From Agaricus subrufescens (taxonomy: Eukaryota > Basidiomycota > Agaricomycetes > Agaricales > Agaricaceae), in NCBI GenBank assembly GCA_029945375.1, contig CM057060.1, positions 2,480,001 through 2,544,000 of the forward strand: a DNA stretch of 64,000 nucleotides, written 5' to 3'. A program made the position numbers and the translations under genes. Position 1 is the stretch's first letter, and each line of letters starts with the position of its first letter. The notes below the pieces were generated by a model. It was not told the DNA's origin. It was given only the letters and a program-made list of their open reading frames with translations, and ran no database searches. Shown piece after piece: positions 23,972 through 33,829 of this stretch.

Positions 23972-25921
23972 CTACCCAGAATGCTCCACAAATGAGGTCA
24001 CCAACTTCCCATCTCTTACAACCGTTCTCAGCATCTCCGGGATTGGATGCTCAGTAAACACACCCTCTTCTTCACCTTCGACCGGCAAGCTGACATTAAT
24101 GGCGCTGCATTTTGCTGTAGTAATCTCCGCTGTCAAACTCTCCTTCGAAAGGTAGATCTGACCCGAATCCGTGGTATCTACTTGAACCATTGGAGCAGTA
24201 CCAGTGACTTGCACAACAAATGAGGGAGAGGCGGTGACTGAGATAGAAGATACCACTGATTCGACCCGGACTGCAGTCTTCGAGCTCCGGACTACCAAAG
24301 GAATATTACCAGTCTGAGAGTGGTGCCCACAGAAAGATGACATACCTAAAGTGACAGCATTGACCTTGCCTTTAATGATCACAGTAGTGTTACTACAATT
24401 GTAGATGTTGATCGACTGATTTAATGAAGTCTCCTCAACGGTAATGATAGCATTGTTCTCTTGGTTTTCCTATTCAAAAAATGTCAAATCAAGATCCTGA
24501 ACAAAAGTAGTAACAATGACGTACTATCAACCATTTACTTCCTTCCAACGTGAATTTGGGAGGTTTCTTGCCCGCCAATGCAGCTGGCTTCATGGGACGC
24601 GCAGGCTTCTTTCCAGCTATGAAAAAAAAAGATATGAACATGTAAGTACGTATAATGCACACGGCTCGTACATACGAGGAGTGGGAGAACCAGGAACTGT
24701 ATGGCCAGCCCTCAACGAGGGGTTTTTGTGTGTCATTTCGCTTCGGTCGACTTTCCTAAGACCTTTAGTGACCTCCTCTCCGCGATTGAGTTCAGCGAAT
24801 ACGGCAGCAACGCCACCAGCACCCGGGGCGGCCGTAGGAACTGCATCAAACGAAGGTGCCAGAGGTGGTGGGGGCGGAACTTCCGCAGGTACCCTAAACT
24901 CGTCGACAGTCGGGCCCTAAGGAATTGAACGAATCACGAGTTGCTGCAGGTGTATATTTTTTTGGCTCTTACCGATTGATTCCAGAAAATGCCGGTCTTG
25001 TAAAATTCGTTTGCATGGTCGCGGACGGCGTCAAGTATGCTTGTCAATCCGCGACACCACTCAACATGTCGGGGGTCCCTGGCAATGGATTAGACTAGAG
25101 TAGAGCGCAAGCGACCTTTCTCACTTTTCCTTGTAATCCTTGATCACCCTATGTCCGTAGTAATCTGATGATTCCTTGACATCCTTGACATACCGTGCAG
25201 GATTGTCCTAAGCCAGAGAGTCAGTCCCGTTAGATATCGAGTACCGATAAGAGCTAGCGTACGTGAATTATCCAGGCGACCGCAACCGCGATCTCAGACG
25301 CGAATTGCAAATGACCAAAGATCTCTCGTTGCCGCCTATTAGAGTCCTTGACTTTGGTGAAAACCTCGATCGTGCCTTGAATGGGAGTGAGCAAGGACTC
25401 CATCTGATGTTGCTCAGGCTTTCGACAAGAGCCAACAAGGACCAAGAAGTTGCGGAGTTCATTATACTCCTTGGTTACTAGGGTCGCCTGCAAATGATTG
25501 GCATGAGCTAGTGGATTAGGACGGTATTAATTAGTAACATACGACTTCAGCAAGGACAGGAATCTCCAGGCTGTTTGAAAGTTCAACCCACGGTTTGACT
25601 TTGGCCTCAATGACATTCTCGTCGAAAGCGACCACAGCAGGCGGAAACTGGTCTAGCGAGGGCGGAATGACAGGCTGGGGGGGAGGCGGTGGCGGAGGAG
25701 GAGGCGGAGGGGGCAGCGGGGCGGGTATAGCAGGAGAAACTGGCTGGGGAGCAGGAGCCAACTGAGTAGTAGGGGCGAATTGGGAGGCAGCGATGTCCTC
25801 GAGACGGGAAGTCGCAGCCTCCAATCTGACAAAAGGTGGGCGATCGGTCGCGCGCAGACTGAGATGCCAAAACGTACCGCTTGATTATCGTGGCCATGGA
25901 GTGGAGACCCTGGTCGACCAT
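23972..25921 (-). CDS. CAP1: adenylyl cyclase-associated protein (CAP/Srv2)
   Basis: Actin-monomer recycling and Ras/cAMP scaffold protein. Start at 25921 gives MVDQGLHSMATIIKR joined across an intron to LEAATSRLEDIAAS, the oligomerisation segment that in yeast binds cyclase. An unbroken polyproline block (25672-25728) precedes the helical folded domain (AFDENVIEAKVKPWVELSNS, VEWCRGLTSILDAVRDHANE). A second Pro-rich/WH2-like region reads VPPPPPLAPSFDAVPTAAPG with GLRKVDRSEMTHKNPSLRAG. The C-terminal beta-helix CARP domain contains GKKPPKFTLEGSKWENQENN, QSINIYNCSNTTVIIKGKVN and ends RDGKLVTSFVEHSG. About eight introns. The domain order and length are normal for the family. Confidence 0.95.
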
Positions 25922-26014
25922 GGCGCGATAAGATCTCACTGGAGTATATAGGAGGAAGAGGTGGCTCAGTGGTGTTCGGAATATTCCGATCACTCATCGT
26001 ACACTATGTAACTA

Positions 26015-26685
26015 CTACGCGGCTGTATCCCCCTCCCGCTTGAGCGCCTTTTTCTTGGCCTTCTTGCGCCGGCGCCGCTCTCTTTCAATCTGTCGCGCAC
26101 GTTTCATTTCCTCTTTCGATAGCCCAGGGTTGGCTATTCGGTCAAGCTACCGGACGCACCATCAGCGCCAGTGCACAAGTCAAGCTAGGAAAAATCAACA
26201 CGCCTTCTCAACAAGCAGCTTTCGTGCAATCTTTCTGTTCTGCGCCAAAGACCGTGTTTCTTGGCATGTCACTCGAATCCCAGTTGGCTTGTGCAACAGC
26301 TGGACATTGTTCTCGGTCTTGTTGACAGATTGTCCTCCCTTATATACAAACACATATCACTAATTCGTCTATGAGGAGTATCGTTGGTATCAAAACCTAC
26401 AGGACCGCTTCCTGTGGGACGCGGAATGTAAATTTACGTCGAAACTATAGTGTATCGATGCTTACCACGAACAAACGCTTCTTCGATATCTTCTTCTCGC
26501 AATTCAGGAACAACACGTTTCTGGTGGGCCCTCTTAAGTGCTGAATAATTCAAATGACGGGACGAGGGTGCCGAGGTCGTATCAATCTCAGGCGGAACAG
26601 CATCTAAGGAAGTTCTACGATCAGGTTTACTCGCGAAACAGCAACCCATTAAAATTGGAAACATACGACTGCTTCTTTCTCGCAC
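26015..26685 (-). CDS. RSO55: mitochondrial class I release-factor-like protein with GGQ motif (Rso55/MTRFR family)
   Basis: RF1-type domain protein of the small mitochondrial ribosome-rescue group (human C12orf65/MTRFR, yeast Rso55). The domain reads [20 protein letters not shown] then [20 protein letters not shown], with the catalytic GGQ restored by removing the intron between SGP and GGQ. It continues [20 protein letters not shown] and [20 protein letters not shown], and ends in a very basic tail ([20 protein letters not shown]) expected to contact rRNA. The only Met codons before the domain (26685, 26664 and one inside) lie within the coding sequence of the upstream LYR gene. The entry given here is therefore the longest free-standing frame. 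The more likely product is the spliced continuation of that upstream gene. Confidence 0.75.
26615..26666 (-). other. candidate 52-base intron joining the Mzm1 and Rso55-like frames
   Basis: On the minus strand the segment begins GTATGT, contains a CTGAT branch-point-like element close to its end and finishes TAG. Removing it deletes both the Mzm1 stop codon and the candidate Met codon at 26664, and keeps the frame open from the LYR protein into the release-factor domain ([15 protein letters not shown]). Donor and acceptor quality equal those of neighbouring introns, although the branch point lies close to the acceptor. Confidence 0.6.
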
Positions 26686-27193
26686 TGCGATTGGATTCCA
26701 GAGGTTTCAGGTTCTTGATCGATTCATTGTCACCTAGCTCAGTCTCTTTTGTCATTTTCAGATCTGAGGCGATGCATCAGTGAGCATGAGCAGCATATCT
26801 GAGAGAAAGGCTCATACGCCATGTCTCAACACCACTTTGCGTTTCTTCGCCTTGTTTGATGCCTTGAACAATATTCTTCCGCAAGAAAGTCTCGACATCT
26901 CTCGCTAATTGATTATGCTGTTCATACTCTTGTGCAGTAGTTACTGAACTAGCTTGAATTGCATCATTTCGCATCTTCTGCCGAAAGGCTGCCCACTTGT
27001 TCACATGTTAACACAACAAATACTCCGCGCCACGTACCAGTCAAAATTGGCTCATCTCCTGTATACACAGCCATTAATACAGCTCATTTGTTCAGTAAAC
27101 ACATGACATACCTGAAAATGTGGCAGAGGCTGTTCTGTAGAGAGTCCGATAAGCAGAACGAGCAGCAGCTCGGAGGGCAGGCGTCACGGACAT
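26627..27193 (-). CDS. MZM1: LYR-motif complex III assembly factor Mzm1 (LYRM7)
   Basis: Matrix chaperone that stabilises the Rieske iron-sulfur protein before its insertion into complex III. Start at 27193 gives MSVTPALRAAARSAYRTLYR, containing the LYR motif. Introns after FSG and after ILT join to AFRQKMRNDAIQASS and then VETFLRKNIVQGIKQGEE, matching the Mzm1 FLRxNVxQG segment. A further intron leads to KMTKETELGDNESIKN, matching the conserved C-terminal KDTELGDN element. Read straight through, the frame stops at 26629-26627 after [17 protein letters not shown] consensus intron (26666-26615) inside that last exon would instead remove the stop and continue in frame into the downstream release-factor domain. 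Confidence 0.85.
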
Positions 27194-27628
27194 GACGGGA
27201 CGGAAACAACTCGTGGATTGATCTGCACTCCGAGTCATGTGACGTACAAAAATAACTTCGACGATCGATGATAACTTTTGTTGATTATACCTTTCTTCTA
27301 CGCAATTACTCGTTAAGAACTGCAACGCCAATGGAAAGGTCTGAGTCTCAGGCCCCAGTGCTTGTTGAGGTAGCCTGCTTATTTTTTTCAGCGCGCAAAA
27401 CAAACCAGATTCGCTGTTGGGTAGTGTTTTTCACCTTGTTTATTGGTGACGCGACTGATCACGTGCTGGACGCGATGGGGAAGGTATAAATATCCGGGGC
27501 CTTAATGATATCAGACCTCCTTTTCCCCAAGAATATCGTTCTCACAAACTCGCCTTCCGCCAAACCTTTAGCGCCTTATCTGCTCGATCGTCTCCCTCTT
27601 CATACCAAGTACCTAAGGAACATTTACA
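27194..27628. promoter_or_regulatory. divergent promoter region of MZM1 and histone H1
   Basis: A 435-base gap between divergent start codons. On the H1 side a TATA-like TATAAATA lies at about 27485. Short frames here have no family features. Confidence 0.4.
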
Positions 27629-28826
27629 ATGGCTAGACCTAAGAAAGTAACACAATCTAAATCTGTCCCGACCGTCAAGAAGCCTGCCGCCGCTAGGCCC
27701 AAGCCGACTAAGGCGACCAAACCCGCTCACCCACCTTGGATAGATATGATCAAAGTTAGTAACGATTTCGAGTACTACATATAATATATGTATTGTTAGA
27801 TTAGTTATACTCACCTTATCACTTAGGAATGCATCATTGCGCATCCAGAAGATGCTAGAAACGGTGTTTCACGGCCACAAATCAAGAAGTGAGTTGTATC
27901 ATGTTGCATGTCGGCTTTTGCACTAAGATCGGTCTCTCAGATTCGTAGAATCCAAGTACAAACTTGAGATCAACACTGCCCAAGTTACACAACTCTCCAA
28001 AGCCCTTCAAAAGGGTGCCGAGAATAATGTCTTCCTGCTTCCCAAGGGTACATATCTTCATCATGATCCTCTTTTGAGTGACTCATAATCGGCTTCAGGT
28101 GCTTCAGGGCGTGTCAAGTTGACACCTAAAGTTAAAGCTGTTGAAAAAGAGGTAACTTTATCTAATTATGATGTTCAAATTCGTTTCTCTAACAACGCGC
28201 AAGAACAATCCCGCTCCTAAGCCGAAACCCGCCTCTAAACCCACCTCTAAATCTGTCTCCAAACCCGCTGCCAAACCAGCCGCTAGACCTAAAACTGCCG
28301 TCGCTCCCAAGAAGGCTGTTACCACAAAGAAGCCCACTACAACCAAGGCAAAGAGTACCGCAAAGGCTTCAACGAAGAGTACAACCAAGGCCTCGGCAAA
28401 GAGCACGACCAAGGCTTCCGCCACCAAAGCTTCAGCCCCCAAAAGCAAGTCAACAACCAAAGCAAAACCAGCATCGAAGAAAGCTACACAAACTAAGAAG
28501 ACAGCTGTTTCGAAGACAAAGGCTCCAACAACAAAGAAGACAACTACAGCTTCTAAGCGCGGTGCTGCCAAGAAGGTTGGAGCACTCGGTTTATAATTCT
28601 TGCTCCTCTTACATAACAATTTGTTTAGGCCGTCACTGGTACGACAGCACCTGCTAAAGCGAAGGCTGCTGCAAAGGCACCTTCGAGGAAAGCACCTACG
28701 AAGAAACCTGCTTCAAAGCCTGCAGCAAAGGGATCTTCAGCAAAGGCAGGGACGAAAAGAAAAGTAGGTTTTTTTATTTTTCATACACTCCAATGGCTCA
28801 TCTAGCTATAGACAACGGGAAAGTAG
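27629..28826 (+). CDS. HHO1: linker histone H1
   Basis: Chromatin linker histone. Start MARPKKVTQSKSVPTVKKPA leads into a single winged-helix H15 domain: HPPWIDMIKECIIAHPEDAR, NGVSRPQIKKFVESKYKLEI and NTAQVTQLSKALQKGAENNV, then FLLPKGASGRVKLTPKVKAV. Yeast Hho1 has two such domains; here I see one. The long C-terminal tail is almost only Lys, Ala, Ser, Thr and Pro with irregular repeats of TTKAS and AKST type. Introns fall within the H15 exons, after AVEKE, after KRGAAKK and before the last four residues (TTGK), which are encoded in a tiny last exon ending at 28826. The antisense strand of the tail shows a long hydrophobic frame that is only a shadow of the Lys/Ala codons. Confidence 0.95.
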
Positions 28827-29194
28827 ACAAGATAGTGTTGGGACAGGAGTAGCGACTCCCTAGCTGTCTATTTCATTATCCCTTATGCCCTTTCATCTTT
28901 GGTAGCTGACGGTCTGGTTAAGTTTATTTTCCTTTATTGCTAATTTTTTATCTGTACTTGTAGTTTTGTGGTTTTCTGTATCACTACATTTGTCGCGCTG
29001 TTCGGTCGTGGCAGCTTGGATAGTCCGTTTAATCAATCTATCCCCCGACTTAATTCTCCGAAATATTTCTGGTACATTCATTGGTATCGCCACAAAACCT
29101 AACATGGGGTTAGGGTTAAATACACGCCGTTCGCAGTGTGCCAGCACTTCGTCCGCAACATATGAACCCTTCCTCGTAACTTTGACCTCCCGAG
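28827..29194. other. intergenic region between H1 and EI24
   Basis: Contains the H1 3' untranslated region and the EI24 promoter. I see no gene or repeat in it. Confidence 0.4.
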
Positions 29195-30613
29195 ATGAGT
29201 GCCCGTTCCACGTATCCCCATTTCATCCCGTTGCATGAGAACATCATCTTGCAACTCACATGGGCACTTCGAGGACTTTACGACTCGTTCCGCGTTCATA
29301 CACTAATTTCGTCGATTACCAAGTACGGTTGTCTTCTAGCCACTGGAAAAGTATTTCAGACTCACGGGTAGTATAGCGATGCAGAGATCCGCGCAAATAT
29401 ATTCAAATCAGTATTGCTCAACTCTCTGTCGGTGACCTCGATATACACCTATGACATATTCTTGCACCCCTTGGTCAAAGACCAAGAGAGGTGGCTCCAC
29501 CGAAACCTTGGGCGTTTTTACCAAATATTATGGCTTCTTCCTGTGGTCGGGATTGCTTTCTATCTCAATGTACGTTTTCCATATACCCCCTTTCCACCGA
29601 CGGACATTGGGTTTTTTTGGGTTTTTGCTAACATGTGAGCTTGTAATGTGTTTATAGATGACATGGTGTAGCGTCATCGCCAAGCGGACATTCCTTCTAC
29701 ATTTTGGGTCCCGCGCAGTTGTTCAACCTCCCAGGAGCTATTCCAACTTTCTCAACCAATTAGCTACATCCGCCTACCGGGTTGTGATGGTATTCACTTC
29801 GCTTGTGGTTTCTTATGGTCTGAAGAAGGCTCCGTATGTTGGATCCAGTCTAGAGTTCGCTTTTTTGTGCTGGGTGAATTCGTAAGCCATAGTCCTTTCA
29901 ATGTCTTTGGAAGATACTGAATGACCCCAGGTATTATTTCTTTGAGTGAGGCTGCTGTTACGATGATGTTCTGTCTCAGCGTTCTCATTTTTCAAACTCC
30001 TAGATCGGTTTGGATCAATAGGGGATTCTCGTTTTCTGGTCGTATACGACACCTTGAGGAACGTTGGGCTTATTATTTTGCGTTTGGTTAGTCAATGATG
30101 TTTCACTTCTGGTTTGGAGTCTCATGTCGTCGGACAGGATTTCCTTCTGCCGTGATTTGTATGCTGGGAAGTGGGCTCGCAAGCTTCGCCCTCTTCGCGC
30201 TTGTATACCCTCTGGTAGGGCTACCTTTACCCAACAGGATCCACAAGCTCACTACGTTTCTCTAGTACATTATCTTGGCGACACACGCGCGTCCAGCCCC
30301 GATCAATCCTTATAACCCTACAAGCAAAACGGACAACGACATGATCCGGCATCCATCCCCTTTCGTGCCTATACGCCTTCGTATATTCGCTCCTGTGGTT
30401 TTTCTCAATGATCTTGTCGCAAAGTTCCTCGATATAATCTTCCCACCAACGAGACCAAGGCATGTGAGTAGTAAAAGTACTCAGGCTGATGCTTCCGATG
30501 GTATGGAGGAAGGAAGTGGTATTGAACTAGGTCACTTAAAGTCTGCCCCAACTCGGTCAGCGAAGTCGATCCAGAACCGTGTTAACATTGGACCCCGTAG
30601 AAAGTTGGATTAG
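29195..30613 (+). CDS. EI24: EI24 (etoposide-induced 2.4)-like multispanning membrane protein
   Basis: Integral ER membrane protein of the EI24 family, linked in animals to autophagy and growth suppression. Start MSARSTYPHFIPLHENIILQ, then LTWALRGLYDSFRVHTLISS. Hydrophobic membrane segments follow: RFYQILWLLPVVGIAFYLN, AYRVVMVFTSLVVSYGLKKA, EFAFLCWVNSYYFFE, ERWAYYFAFGFPSAVICMLG and FALFALVYPLYIILATHARP. The family-typical loop WINRGFSFSGRIRHLEERW lies between the later segments. A cytosolic C-terminal tail runs SPFVPIRLRIFAPVVFLNDL to RVNIGPRRKLD. Five to six introns were placed to keep this frame. The stop is 67 bases from the convergent SEN34 stop, so the 3' ends probably overlap. Confidence 0.85.
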
Positions 30614-30680
30614 ATGTTACACATGCTTTCTATATGCTCTGTTAATGTAATACATGATAATCTAGGTACTTGCAATTTCA

Positions 30681-31800
30681 TCAACCGAAGCCCGCCCATT
30701 CAATTGAGAGATACGAAACTTGCTTCTTTTCATCGTCCCATGTACATAGGAGGTGTGATTTTTTCGTGGCAGTACCCAGTCTGCCATGGGCAACGATTTC
30801 CATTGGTCGAAGAGTTTGTGTGGGCGACTCGATTACCGAAGCCACGAAATGAGAATGATACCTTAGCGGATCGCCTATAAGAAAAAACGTTGAGAAAAGG
30901 AGCCATTGAGCAGAATGTGGTGTGTTGAGACCTGGATAGACGAGATAATCGCCTCCGAATTTAATCCCGCTTCCCATGAAATAATTTTGCTCCCATAAAC
31001 TGCGAAAGACGCCACACCTGGCGCGTTCGTTTAGATCGGAAGGATACGACCAGACTCCGGCTTGCTGTGCCGATGTGATAGTCGAGTAGGTTGCGTGTTG
31101 AGGAGAATACCATTGGTATTCATCTGAGACTGCTGGGATGCTGATCGTATATGTTCCCGTAGGGATTGAAGGTTCTGTTGCTACTAGTGGTTCATCCTTC
31201 GTAGCAGGTTGCGGAGCAGGGGAAAAGGTGTCAATCTCGTCGGTGGCCTCTTGTGCGAGCTTTTGAGCGGCGAGACGCTTTCGTTCTTCTCGTTCTTTCC
31301 GTTTCCGGATTGCCTCTTCTGTGAGGGATCGAGTTTGCTCCTGCTTTGCAACTTTTGACTCGTTGGCAACGACTTGCTGCCGGAATAAAGCTTGTTGTTC
31401 CTCGTTCCAGCTCTCTAATTCCGCGAGACTGGGTCGCATGTGGGCATTGGGGTCATCTATGAGGATAGCTATTCCTGGAACAATGGATGAGTGTCATACG
31501 TTGAAAAAAAAAGTTGCGGAGAAAATGACGTGCCATTTTCTACTAGTAAAACAACCTCTTCGGGAAGAAGGATTAAAGGTACCCCCAAGAAGGCATTTTG
31601 CTGCGACAGATGAGGAAGTGTGCCTGTCAAGATACCACAAATGTGATGTTTGCTACGAAGCTTTGCAATATCTGCCTTGATTACATTGTAGTTCAGTACT
31701 TTCGGAACAAGATGAAGGCCGCACCGTCGATGTTCCAGAGATATACGGTGTTATTAGACACCCGGAGGGGTATTTTGTGATTTTGCTCATCGACACTCAT
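30681..31800 (-). CDS. SEN34: tRNA-splicing endonuclease catalytic subunit Sen34
   Basis: Cleaves the 3' splice site of intron-containing pre-tRNAs. Start at 31800 gives MSVDEQNHKIPLRVSNNTVY. After an intron the N-terminal domain reads DIAKLRSKHHICGILTGTLP then HLSQQNAFLGVPLILLPEEV, a strong Sen34 signature. A coiled, charged linker (RKRKEREERKRLAAQKLAQE) leads to the nuclease domain: GVFRSLWEQNYFMGSGIKFG, YLVYPGDPLRYHSHFVASVI with catalytic His, and GRLGTATKKSHLLCTW with catalytic Lys. It ends YLSIEWAGFG. The intron after LLVEN appears to use a GC donor (31533-31475, GCACGT...CAG), the only choice that keeps the frame into GIAILIDDP. Start codons of this gene and IAH1 are 92 bases apart. Confidence 0.93.
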
Positions 31801-31892
31801 GATTAGGAGTCATTCGGTGTTTGCCGCGCTCAGAATACTTAAGGCATAGATAGATAAGATTCGTAAAGCTTTTCCTTCCAGCATTTAGCACT

Positions 31893-32886
31893 ATGGCTAC
31901 AGTTGTTCAAGATGCTTTTATGCTCTTCGGAGACTCCATCACTCAGGGTGCATGGGAACCAGGCCTAGATGCCCTGGGTCAACAGCTGTCGCGTGAGTCC
32001 TTTGAATCGCGATCGTAATCGGACTCGATACTAGCTTTAGTATAGATGTCTACGCGAGAAAGCTAGATATACTTAACCGCGGTCTCTCTGGTTATAATAC
32101 TGATTGGGCATTACCGGTATTCGAACAGGTAAAACAAAGCAAACTGGCTTGGGGTGATAAATACAAATGAACCGCATGCCTAGTGCTTCCCAAAACATTC
32201 GTCCTCACAGGCCGCACATATCAGAGTCCTCACCGTCTGGTTTGGCGCCAATGACGCGTGCATACGCCCGTCGCCTCAGCACGTTCCGCTGGAGAAATTT
32301 AAAGACAATATACGAAAGATAATTCAGATGGTCAAATCACCGGATTCGGAGTACTTTTCGCCCCGGACCAGGGTTATCCTTCTAACTCCCCCACCTGTCA
32401 ATACACATCAACGACGCGCTGATCTGGAGTCGCGTAATCCACCGTTGGCGTTGGATCGGGTTTTCGACACGACCCGGACGTATGCCGAGGCGGTTCAGGA
32501 GGTTGGTGATGAACAAGGTGTCACGACAGTGGATGCTTGGACATTGATTTGGGAGGCTGCTAATAGAGATGAGGCAGCTTTGGATCAGTTCCTAGTTGAT
32601 GGTTTGCATATGAATGGCGCCGGATATCAGGTTAGCAACCTTAGTGTTCCATTTCAAACGCCGCCGGTTGACACGGGTTCTTCCATCAGATTGTCTACAA
32701 ACAATTGGATGAAACAATTAGAAAGCATTATCCGGAGGTTCATCACGAGAATATAATGCCAACATTTCCCTGGTGCGTTTGTTCCTTCTATGGTTTGATG
32801 GGAATTAACGGACTGGTCGCAGGTGGGCAAATATCAATTGGAACAATCCCAGCGAAAGCCTGTACGTGAACAAAATAGCACATTAA
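31893..32886 (+). CDS. IAH1: GDSL esterase, isoamyl-acetate hydrolase type (Iah1)
   Basis: SGNH/GDSL hydrolase acting on short acyl esters such as isoamyl acetate. Block I MLFGDSITQGAWEPG carries the nucleophile Ser. RGLSGYNTDWALPVFEQ holds the Gly block and, after an intron, RVLTVWFGANDACI holds the Asn block. The catalytic Asp-His pair lies in FLVDGLHMNGAGY. Introns follow LGQQLS, FEQ, GAGYQ and FPW. The final exon ends PSESLYVNKIAH with stop at 32884-32886. Length is about 250 residues, normal for the family. Confidence 0.92.
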
Positions 32887-33829
32887 TTGGAAACAATAGA
32901 TGTCGTGATGATGCTTCGGTTGATCAATTAACGATGACGGCAACCGCCAGAACAAGTTCCAAAATTTCCTTTTATGAACAAAGAAAAGAAATAAATGAGT
33001 CACGTGAGAAAGTTGAACATTGAACAACCTGTCGCAAATAAAGACATGAGTAAATCAGTCCTGCTTCCGCACCTTCCACACGTTGTGGCCACGCGCTTGA
33101 GCAGGTTGTAATAGCGCCTGGACTCCCTCAGACTATTTTTTTTCCGGGGCTACCTCATATCTTTTCAGTGAGCATTGTCCTCCTATTTAATTAACTATAC
33201 CCAATCATTGTGCAGGGGTACTGGACCCACAATTGTCCACAAACTCAAGTTCGCATTGTTTACGCTTCTGTTTGCACTTAGCCTACGTCGTGAGAACTTC
33301 TCGCATTTTGTCAACCTTTTAGCGCTTAATTTGCCTATCATCTTCACTTGTTCCAGGTGCGGCCCCCTCCGTATCCACATTCATTAGATCCTAGGTAAGT
33401 ACTATGTCTTGGCGTAGTTTTGGGAAGCCTATACTTTGGCAACTGCTCTACTTGATGGTTGAGCTGGCTGGATATGTGTTCTTCGGAGCGCGCAATGGCC
33501 GCTGATGTTCAACTTTCGTTGTACTTTCTTCTATAATTTCCCAAAACTGATTCCCACTATTAACCGCCCAGCTGCTTCAATTGTCGTTATTCAAAAAGCC
33601 TTATCTGGAAGCTGGTTTGTCTTGTTTGCTCCCCTAATCGCATGAAGCTCAACATTCCTCGTTTGCTTCCCCAACATGGTCCATGTCTCTATTCCTCTCG
33701 ACATCAAAATTTCCGGATTTACGTGCGGCATCAACCAATCTTGTTATGCCTTCTTTATGTTCAGTTTGACCTCGCTTTACAAAAGACCTGTGAAGAACTC
33801 CTTAAACAAGATTCGCAATCAATCGCATC
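32887..33829. promoter_or_regulatory. long upstream region and probable spliced leader of CDC25
   Basis: Over 900 bases separate IAH1 from the CDC25 start. Two intron-like segments are visible: about 33168-33216 (GTGAGC...GTGCAG) and a stronger one at 33395-33571 (GTAAGT, CTGAT branch, CCGCCCAG). This suggests a spliced 5' leader. Two upstream ATG frames at 33642 and 33676 run past the CDC25 start in the other two frames. Confidence 0.5.

Noticed and set aside
28158..28619. 153-codon minus-strand frame within histone H1
   Set aside because: Antisense of the Lys/Ala/Thr tail produces Val/Phe/Leu/Ala runs. There is no independent support.
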